Source: Methanobacteriota archaeon (GTDB lineage Archaea > Thermoplasmatota > Poseidoniia > Poseidoniales > Poseidoniaceae). Taken from it: DNA of 9,048 nt. Position numbers and translations under genes: made by a program. The stretch spans positions 1 through 9,048 of the forward strand of contig PBXT01000027.1 of the NCBI GenBank assembly GCA_002727695.1. The letters run 5' to 3'. Shown here piece by piece: positions 1 to 5,557 of the stretch; within the stretch, counting starts at the first letter, position 1, and each line of letters opens with the position of its first letter. Below the pieces are notes generated by a model that was not told the origin of the DNA, made no database searches, and saw only the letters and a program-made list of their open reading frames with translations.

Positions 1-491
1 GCTCCCCTTTGGGAGCCTGTAAGTTTGCATTCTCCTTCTAGACTCAATCCATCACGCTTGCTCTTGGATTTCCACAAAAATTTGCCATCAGAAAAATTCA
101 GTTTACATTTAGAGTAACGATAAGGCAAGCCATATGCCTTAGGTGCATGCCAGCAGGTAATCCTGCTTTGAGCTTCTAATGTCAGGAACAAAACTCCAGC
201 CTTGCCATTTTTTTTGACATAGGTTCGAATATTGAATTCAGGGAATGTTGAGATTCCGGGAACAGGAGGAAGAAACCTAGGTCTAACGTTTTTCATTTTG
301 AAAGGGATTACTCCAACATAGGCCTTACCTTCAAATAAATCCAATTCCAGTCCCTCAGGAATATACGGTGCAATGTTTTCAGGCTTAACTTCCCAGTGCA
401 TGAAAGTAAGATTTCTCCATTCTTGAGATAGAGCGTGTGGCCTATCTGGCATAGAAAATGGAAGGTGATGTCTACTTATTTCCCTAGCCAT
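1..491 (-). CDS. DUF2071 family protein (YqjF-like), 3' end cut off by the window
   Basis: Reading leftwards from the ATG at 491, 163 codons stay open to the window edge, so the C-terminus is missing; complete family members are usually about 220-260 residues. Family features are clear: a W-R-N-L-T-F-x-H-W segment at residues 25-33, then PEGLELDLFEGKAYVG (45-60), IPFKMKNVRP (62-71), FNIRTYV (86-92) and a later LPYRY. These are the conserved blocks of DUF2071, a probably cytoplasmic family structurally related to the acetoacetate decarboxylase fold; no reaction has been established for it, so I assign none. The start overlaps the end of the upstream exported-protein gene by 8 bases (ATGGCTAG) and has no Shine-Dalgarno sequence, which suggests translational coupling. 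A second in-frame ATG lies at codon 14 and cannot be excluded as the start. Family call is firm; function unknown. Confidence 0.85.
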   Translation of the reverse strand, partial: MAREISRHHLPFSMPDRPHALSQEWRNLTFMHWEVKPENIAPYIPEGLELDLFEGKAYVGVIPFKMKNVRPRFLPPVPGISTFPEFNIRTYVKKNGKAGVLFLTLEAQSRITCWHAPKAYGLPYRYSKCKLNFSDGKFLWKSKSKRDGLSLEGECKLTGSQRG

Positions 492-2814
492 TGAAAACAC
501 TCAGTAACCCGATATTGCTGGCATGGATTATTCCATTTACAAGACACCAAAGAGAAATTGGAATCAGTGCCCAACCCAAAGCTTGTGAGAACGGTCCTGA
601 ACCGAAAGACCCGAATGCGCGGGAAACAGCACCTCCCCAAGATGCAACGAATCTAATCAACAAAGTTAGCACTCCTGCTACAAGAATATGGACGATAAGC
701 AGAAGCGGGCCTAGTAAGTAACCCATGCCCCCAGTCATTGTTGTAGCAGCAACTCCTTGTGGTAGAGTGGCGGGGAATGCTAACCAAATGAACCAGCCCA
801 TCCAGAAACCAATCAATAGGTCTCTCTCCACGTCTTCAACTTCTCTCCAGTTTCTGAATCCCTCGGAATACATTCTGTGTAATCTGTTTGCCACAAACTC
901 GATTTCCTTCGGAGTTCCAACTATGGCAGCCCTAATAGCCGCCGTAACAAACCAAAACAGCAGGCCTAGGTCAACCCAAGTTCTCATGTCGTTATCGCCC
1001 GGAACAAACGACATAATCAGTGGAGCAAAATTAACCATCAAGAAACCGATTCCACCGGCTAGTGCTACGCTACCCCACAAAGAACCAGGCACTTGTGCTT
1101 CCTCCGGTACTTCGAACTTCTTACGAGGTAAGGCGACAAATAGCATAGCTAGACCAGGTCCCCAAAATAGACTTAGAGTCGAAAAGACAGATTGTTGTCC
1201 TCCGTATCCGATATCGTCTATTGCGTCGATTATATCTTCAGAACTTGCGGTTCTACTCGCAGAGAAAGTTACGTGTCCTGATGAATCGATTACCACAATC
1301 GAATCAGAAATACCCATTGGCATCCTTTGTGCAAACCTACTTTCTCCATCATCGATTAGAATAGGCCAAGTTGCGTTTGTGATATCAGCGATGATGTCTA
1401 AGTCATCCATTCGAACATTTTCCCCAGTTACAACTTGAACTATGCTGACGTCATCTCCTCGCCGGTCTGCAACATTTTCTAATTGTTTACTTTGATCAAC
1501 TGCATTTGAAGAAGCAGGGAGGGTAATCCCGATGACTACTGCATCCTTCCCATTCAGTAAATCGTCTAATGAGACCGAACCGTTCCCGTTTTGGTGCAGG
1601 ATGAATGATGGCGCTCTTGCATCATCTGCCACAATCGCTTCTCCTCCTAAATCGGGTAGGTTACTTGCTAGTGGTATCATCAAAATCGCCATGATTACCA
1701 GTGCTGCCATCAACGGTGGAGGAAGAAGTAATCCTTGTCTTAATTGTGCGATTAGGTAGGCTAATACCGCAACAAATCCAGATATTGAAAGCCAGAGGAA
1801 AGCACTTGCCAAAGGCTCTTCATCAGCTTCTACATTGAATCTGATAATTCCTTCATGGTCACAATTCTTGCCTGCGACTCCGTTGATTCCTGTGTCAATT
1901 GTTTTCAGACATACAATCAGGACATTGTCTCCCGCAGGCAAGGGATTTGTCCCCGTCCAAACCGTTGAAGGCCTGCCCATGTCGTCATTTCTGGGATATT
2001 TTTCACTGGTCGCAGTAAACCCTTCTGCACGCATGTCTTCATCATACACCCTCTCCTCATCAGGTTCTACTGGTCCGTATATGTTTAGAGAAGTGAAGTC
2101 TTTGTCTAGGTCATCAAATCCCCAAGGTAAAGTGGCAACGAGTTGGATATGTGCTAGTTTGGAATCGTCTACTGTAACTTCGACAACTGGAGAGAATAGG
2201 TCGCCTTTAATGACAATCCCTCCAGCGAACTCTCCATCTCCTCCCCATTCGATATTGATATTGTAAGGACAGTTTGTCGATGCGGTCATTGAGTAGGTTA
2301 TCACATCATCTGGCCTTGCAGTGATATTTGCAAATTCGATTTGCGTACTCATGTTGTGTGCATCTGCTGAAGATTCATACACATTGGTGACAACTGTTCC
2401 AAAGTATGAGAAATCTCCAATCTGGACTTGTGTATCTATGGTGACTGGATTATTTGTTCGGCATTGAGCAAGAGGGAATCCAGTACCTGCTTGCACGTAA
2501 GCAGCTACGTATGTTGATATCTCAAAAGAGCCGTTGAAGCCCATTTCAAGAGGTGGCATAGAGAGTGGGCCAATAGATGCAGACTGGCCAGTTGTAATCT
2601 GTACATTACCCATAGATGCGCCTTGATAGTCGCGGGTCAGGTTGACATTATTTTCTGTGCCACTGAGATATATTCTGTGCAGTTCGTTGCCTTCCCACCT
2701 TACATATCCTGGCTTGTAGATTTCATCTTCACCAGATGCGTTTGAAACAATCGGAGTTATGGATGGAATGCATATGCACACCAGTGCAAAAATTGCAATC
2801 CACCTCCTCTGCAT
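484..2814 (-). CDS. Exported multi-pass membrane protein with extracellular beta-rich domain and thioredoxin-like domain lacking CxxC
   Basis: 776 residues from the ATG at 2814. That start is preferred over a TTG four codons upstream because GGGTGG lies 4 bases before it. A signal peptide (MQRR, then a hydrophobic stretch to about residue 26) leads into a polar, beta-rich, presumably extracellular region (about 28-335) with cysteines at 118, 182, 302 and 318 that could form disulfides. Two membrane helices follow (about 337-357 and 364-385). Next is a domain of about 140 residues resembling the TlpA/AhpC thioredoxin fold: APSFIL start, a VVIGITLP strand, WPILIDD and IVVIDSSGHV. The position of the redox CxxC reads ASSNAV and the usual cis-Pro motif reads GISDS, so thiol chemistry is not expected. 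About six further helices fill the C-terminal third, which I do not recognise. It sits between the DUF92 and DUF2071 genes, probably in one operon. Function unknown; possibly a cell-surface sensor or assembly factor. Confidence 0.8.
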   Translation of the reverse strand: MQRRWIAIFALVCICIPSITPIVSNASGEDEIYKPGYVRWEGNELHRIYLSGTENNVNLTRDYQGASMGNVQITTGQSASIGPLSMPPLEMGFNGSFEISTYVAAYVQAGTGFPLAQCRTNNPVTIDTQVQIGDFSYFGTVVTNVYESSADAHNMSTQIEFANITARPDDVITYSMTASTNCPYNINIEWGGDGEFAGGIVIKGDLFSPVVEVTVDDSKLAHIQLVATLPWGFDDLDKDFTSLNIYGPVEPDEERVYDEDMRAEGFTATSEKYPRNDDMGRPSTVWTGTNPLPAGDNVLIVCLKTIDTGINGVAGKNCDHEGIIRFNVEADEEPLASAFLWLSISGFVAVLAYLIAQLRQGLLLPPPLMAALVIMAILMIPLASNLPDLGGEAIVADDARAPSFILHQNGNGSVSLDDLLNGKDAVVIGITLPASSNAVDQSKQLENVADRRGDDVSIVQVVTGENVRMDDLDIIADITNATWPILIDDGESRFAQRMPMGISDSIVVIDSSGHVTFSASRTASSEDIIDAIDDIGYGGQQSVFSTLSLFWGPGLAMLFVALPRKKFEVPEEAQVPGSLWGSVALAGGIGFLMVNFAPLIMSFVPGDNDMRTWVDLGLLFWFVTAAIRAAIVGTPKEIEFVANRLHRMYSEGFRNWREVEDVERDLLIGFWMGWFIWLAFPATLPQGVAATTMTGGMGYLLGPLLLIVHILVAGVLTLLIRFVASWGGAVSRAFGSFGSGPFSQALGWALIPISLWCLVNGIIHASNIGLLSVFNG

Positions 2815-2844
2815 ATTGCCACCCAAGCGGTATGAGTTGAAGAA

Positions 2845-2863
2845 CCCACATCATAGATGTGGG
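2845..2863 (-). other. Perfect 8-bp hairpin over the DUF92 stop codon
   Basis: CCCACATC and GATGTGGG pair perfectly around a 3-base loop. The hairpin covers the last codons and the TGA of the DUF92 gene (stop at 2851-2853) and is followed on the minus strand by TTCTTC rather than a long T-run. It lies 31 bases before the ATG of the 776-residue protein. It could be an RNA processing or stability element, a weak terminator, or a device that adjusts expression between two operon genes. The structure is visible; the role is inferred. Confidence 0.5.
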
Positions 2864-3591
2864 AACCCTAGTTGCCACCACATTGCAAAAATTCCAAATG
2901 TAATTGCGGCTGCATTTACCGTTCCTTTAGTCATCAAACCACGGTTCTCTAAAATTGCTCCCAAAACGCTGTCTACTTGGCATCCTAGCCAGCCTATAAG
3001 TGCGACCAGTGCTGCTAATTCGAAATTTGCATCTGACACAAATGCTAGTACTGCAATGATTGTTGACCCAACTAATGCTGCGAGTTGTCCGTTTGGAGAG
3101 AAACCTCCGTTTAATCCAGGCTCACACTTTTTCATTGTAGTAATCATTCTCACTCTATCATCAAGACAACCAATTTCTGATGCGAAAGTATCAGCAGCAG
3201 CTACTGAAACAGCAGCCGAGAATAACCAAACTCCGTTTTCGTGGTCATCTAAAATGAAAGCAATAATCGCTACCAAACCGGGTAGCCCTCCATTTGCCAC
3301 GACGTTGCCCCAACTTCTGTGACCGTCGCTGGATTCAGAAAGACCCTTAGCGGCCTTTTCTTCAAATCTCCATTTGGTTGCTTTGTGAGCGGTTCCCAGG
3401 AAACCGAGTAGGATTACAAGCCATGTCCAATGCCCGAGTGCACCAACGATCATTCCCAGAGCAGCAGCGGCATAAACACCCAATCTGTCTAGGACTCGGT
3501 ACTTCTCAGAAATGAGGATTAGCACCCCGACTATTCCAAAGGTAACTACCATGTTACCTTGTTCTAGCCCAGGTTGCATGATGTCAATCAT
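2851..3591 (-). CDS. DUF92 integral membrane protein (VTE6/TMEM19-like, possible polyprenyl-phosphate kinase)
   Basis: 246 residues from the ATG at 3591, chosen over a TTG four codons upstream because GGGGAG ends 4 bases before it. About six or seven hydrophobic helices span the protein. DUF92 signatures appear in order: WGNVVANGG (95-103), AADTFASEIG (132-141), GLNGGFSPNG (159-168), CQVDSVLGA (204-212) and MTKGTVN (220-226). The plant member VTE6 makes phytyl diphosphate from phytyl phosphate in tocopherol synthesis, and the family is distantly related to CTP-dependent lipid kinases and cytidylyltransferases. In an archaeon a comparable role on geranylgeranyl or other polyprenyl phosphates, for membrane ether lipids or salvage, is plausible but inferred. 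It is probably first in an operon with the exported protein and DUF2071 genes. Family call is firm; substrate unknown. Confidence 0.85.
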   Translation of the reverse strand: MIDIMQPGLEQGNMVVTFGIVGVLILISEKYRVLDRLGVYAAAALGMIVGALGHWTWLVILLGFLGTAHKATKWRFEEKAAKGLSESSDGHRSWGNVVANGGLPGLVAIIAFILDDHENGVWLFSAAVSVAAADTFASEIGCLDDRVRMITTMKKCEPGLNGGFSPNGQLAALVGSTIIAVLAFVSDANFELAALVALIGWLGCQVDSVLGAILENRGLMTKGTVNAAAITFGIFAMWWQLGFPHL

Positions 3592-3611
3592 GTCTCTCCC
3601 CAATCACTCCC

Positions 3612-3648
3612 GACGGGAATCACCGTCTATACCTTGCCCCTATATTTG
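3612..3648 (-). promoter_or_regulatory. Possible promoter and leader of the DUF92 gene
   Basis: On the minus strand AAATATA (3641-3647) resembles an archaeal TATA element. A start about 26 bases downstream, near 3618, would leave a leader of about 27 bases containing the GGGGAG ribosome-binding site (3596-3601) before the ATG at 3591. A short stem, GACGG/CCGTC with a 6-base loop, lies at 3612-3627 around the predicted start. Only the sequence match supports this. Confidence 0.35.
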
Positions 3649-3652
3649 TTTC

Positions 3653-3679
3653 AAAAAAACGGTTTCTTAAGATCAAAAA
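3653..3679 (-). terminator. Oligo-T termination region after the PrsW protease gene
   Basis: Immediately after the TAA at 3680-3682 the minus strand reads T5 (3675-3679), then, after 15 bases, T7 (3653-3659). Archaeal RNA polymerase commonly stops at such T-runs without a strong hairpin, so these would separate the protease transcript from the DUF92 operon. No stem-loop precedes them. Confidence 0.45.
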
Positions 3680-5056
3680 TTATGACGGAAGGTGCATTAC
3701 TGCGGCTAATATTTCTCTTCCAATAACCCACAAAGTAACAATCATCACTACTATCCAAGATAAACTCGCAATAACTTGCACTACGATGTCTGTTTCCATG
3801 AACAGCCAAGACACAATCCAACTGCTGCCATTCCACATGGCATGCCCTAATATTGCAAGTGAAATTCCGGTTACAGGGCTTCTTGGAAGATTCCAAACTT
3901 TGTCAAACGGTTTGTAGAGCCAACCTCTAACAGTTCTTCCCATTGAGGTCAACTCTCGCTGCGTGTTCACAATTTGTCCTGTTCCTCCATCAAAAACAAC
4001 CCAATTGGTTTGGCCCTGAGTCTGCAAATTTTGTGGTTTAATACCTCTCTTCATGCACAGGTACCAGCCTATGGAAACTCCTGATAGTCCGGTCCACAAA
4101 GCGTGACCTGGTATTGAGCCAATTCCTCTGATTACAGTCGTTAGAGAGTATGTTACTGCTAAACCACTGAATGATCCCATGATGTATTGAAGATTTTCAA
4201 GTAGTGCAAATCCTAGTCCTACTGAAAATCCGATTTGGAAGCCCCTCTTTGGCGAGTCAATCAGTTTGTACAAACTCAGTACAAAAGCTGCTTTGCATAA
4301 TTCTTCACCAACAGGCGCACTTATAGTTAGAATAAGGAACTCGCCGAGAGAACCTGGGTCCATCGAATAAATTCCGATTGAAAATAGGAGTAGTGGAAAT
4401 AGTAAGGAGTTGATTACAAGGGCAGGGAATGTCGAAAGCATTCCAGCAATTAGCATCTTTTCACCTTCGAGTTTTGTTGTCATTATTTGGAAATGACGAG
4501 TAGAGAATGCCCACCAAGCATGCACCGGTAAAGAAAATCCAAACAGCCAAGCTGGAACTCCAACTAGTATTGCCAAAATCAACCAAATTGGTTCTTCGCT
4601 GAGCATCGCAGGTAACAATCCCAAAAATGCGGTTATGACTGTTAATGTAAAAACGATCCACAGTGTTGAAGTCGGTGGCATTTCAAGCGGTGGTGAATCC
4701 TTAACCAAATGATGTGAAAACGAGGTAGGAACAGGGGTCATCAACATTCTAGAATCGTTCAATAAATGCTGAGTCTTCCCTGTAGGTGAAGGATTAGCTA
4801 CGACTACATGAGTTAATTTTGGCCTTCTTGCATAAATGAAAACTAGTAGCAAAGGAACAGAACAAATCAGAGAAAAAATTGTTAATTCAGAATCACCTTC
4901 TACAATTCCGAATAAAGACAGAACCATTACCTGTGCAATTATGTAAAGCAGCAAAACAATACCTAACATTCGCCAAATTGTGCTCCAGGGTGATGATTTA
5001 GATGCTAATGCAAGACCTTTGGGAGGTGGCGTAAGTGGCGCCATCATGGTCTGCAT
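3680..5056 (-). CDS. PrsW-family intramembrane metalloprotease
   Basis: 458 residues from the ATG at 5056; the frame opens at a TTG at 5086, and ATGs at 5047 and 5044 are also possible since none has a clear Shine-Dalgarno sequence. The protein is polytopic, with about ten hydrophobic segments. PrsW hallmarks, in this numbering: GEELCK (E251, E252, K255), GLGFALLENLQY (E287, N288), RGIGSIPGHALWTGLSG (R310, H318) and GHAMWNG (H405, W408, N409). The glutamates and histidines are the expected metal and catalytic residues in membrane helices. Bacillus PrsW performs site-1 cleavage of the anti-sigma factor RsiW; here the substrate is unknown. The protein is larger than typical family members (often about 200-350 residues): it has an extra N-terminal helix pair, a polar linker (about 80-128) and a soluble insert (about 336-395) containing FDGGTGQIVNTQ between the two histidine helices. 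It is separated from the downstream DUF92 gene by T-runs. Confidence 0.85.
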   Translation of the reverse strand: MQTMMAPLTPPPKGLALASKSSPWSTIWRMLGIVLLLYIIAQVMVLSLFGIVEGDSELTIFSLICSVPLLLVFIYARRPKLTHVVVANPSPTGKTQHLLNDSRMLMTPVPTSFSHHLVKDSPPLEMPPTSTLWIVFTLTVITAFLGLLPAMLSEEPIWLILAILVGVPAWLFGFSLPVHAWWAFSTRHFQIMTTKLEGEKMLIAGMLSTFPALVINSLLFPLLLFSIGIYSMDPGSLGEFLILTISAPVGEELCKAAFVLSLYKLIDSPKRGFQIGFSVGLGFALLENLQYIMGSFSGLAVTYSLTTVIRGIGSIPGHALWTGLSGVSIGWYLCMKRGIKPQNLQTQGQTNWVVFDGGTGQIVNTQRELTSMGRTVRGWLYKPFDKVWNLPRSPVTGISLAILGHAMWNGSSWIVSWLFMETDIVVQVIASLSWIVVMIVTLWVIGREILAAVMHLPS

Positions 5057-5100
5057 GAAGGTGCCAAAGAGGATGGCATAAACCAATTTTGCCTAGGTCC

Positions 5101-5162
5101 CCGCTCAGTTCGCCCATCACTCGTCACTGAAACAGCAGTCCGCTCAAGTGCGCTCATCATCG
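5101..5162. repeat. Imperfect tandem 23-base direct repeat in the divergent intergenic region
   Basis: Copies at 5101-5123 (CCGCTCAGTTCGCCCATCACTCG, in blocks CCGCTCA, CGC, CATCA, TCG) and 5140-5162 share 20 of 24 aligned columns with one single-base gap in each. Starts are 39 bases apart. The pair lies between the PrsW start and the small membrane-protein gene, a place where an operator could act on either gene. It could also be a chance duplication. Confidence 0.4.
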
Positions 5163-5189
5163 CAGGGATTGGTCCTAGTGGGCGTTGGA

Positions 5190-5214
5190 GTTTAACCATC
5201 CGGTTGGGATAAAC
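5190..5214. promoter_or_regulatory. Imperfect dyad GTTTA...TAAAC upstream of the small membrane gene
   Basis: GTTTA (5190-5194) and TAAAC (5210-5214) bracket an ACC/GGT core, giving an imperfect inverted repeat 35 bases before the ATG at 5249. The left arm, TTTAA, could serve as a TATA-like element, with a start near 5219 and a leader of about 30 bases carrying the GGAG site. Both promoter and operator readings are tentative. Confidence 0.25.
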
Positions 5215-5248
5215 ACTCATTCATTAGCAAACAGAAGGAGTTCTAGGC

Positions 5249-5557
5249 ATGAGTTGGGCGGATTGGTTGTTTGCTCCTAGAATCGATCATAGGGGTTGGC
5301 AAACTCCCAGTGAAGCATCTAGGATATTTCTGATAATCACTTTGCTAGTAGTGGGTTGGTGGTATTGGGAATCAACTCACGAAAACCTCGCAATTTGGAT
5401 CGGCATGACCATCTTGGTTTCAACACCGATATTGACTGTAGGATGGTATGTTCTATCACTAGTCGCCAAAAATAGACAGGTGCAATTGCTGACTCCTAAA
5501 GTGAGGAAACCCTTGGAAGAAAAGGGAAGGCTTCCTTCTCAATTCAAGAATCCGTAA
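5249..5557 (+). CDS. Small Trp-rich membrane protein of unknown function, two predicted helices
   Basis: 102 residues. AAGGAG (5235-5240) lies 8 bases before the ATG, a good ribosome-binding site that fixes the start. An amphipathic N-terminus (MSWADWLFAPRIDHRGW) precedes two hydrophobic segments at about 25-40 and 48-72, followed by a basic, polar C-terminal tail (KNRQVQLLTPKVRKP...). Eight tryptophans in 102 residues (3, 6, 17, 37, 38, 40, 50, 66) cluster near predicted membrane interfaces. I do not recognise the family. It is divergent from the protease gene, and its last 19 bases overlap the 3' end of the convergent P5C dehydrogenase gene. The ribosome-binding site and coherent membrane pattern support a real gene; the function is unknown. 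Confidence 0.65.
   Translation: MSWADWLFAPRIDHRGWQTPSEASRIFLIITLLVVGWWYWESTHENLAIWIGMTILVSTPILTVGWYVLSLVAKNRQVQLLTPKVRKPLEEKGRLPSQFKNP
5520..5538 (-). terminator. Possible stem-loop terminator of the P5C dehydrogenase gene
   Basis: Starting right after the TGA of the dehydrogenase gene, the minus strand forms GAAGG-AAG-CCTTC (stem 5, loop 3; 5526-5538), then CC and TTTT (5520-5523). It lies inside the 3' coding part of the convergent small membrane-protein gene. The stem is short, so the call is tentative. Confidence 0.3.

Noticed and set aside
725..1438. Plus-strand open frame of 237 codons
   Set aside because: It lies wholly opposite the 776-residue membrane protein gene; its translation is Ser/Thr/Pro-rich, without domains or a ribosome-binding site.
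2759..3322. Plus-strand open frame of 187 codons
   Set aside because: Antisense to the clear DUF92 gene and the end of the next; no coherent protein features.
3651..3896. Possible frameshifted end of the PrsW gene in another minus frame
   Set aside because: The main frame continues without a break through the HAMWNG motif and a final membrane helix, so no frameshift is needed.
5044..5086. TTG start at 5086 for the PrsW gene
   Set aside because: ATG codons follow at 5056, 5047 and 5044 and the TTG has no ribosome site; the same reasoning rejected TTG starts at 3603 and 2826, where G-rich sites precede the downstream ATG.
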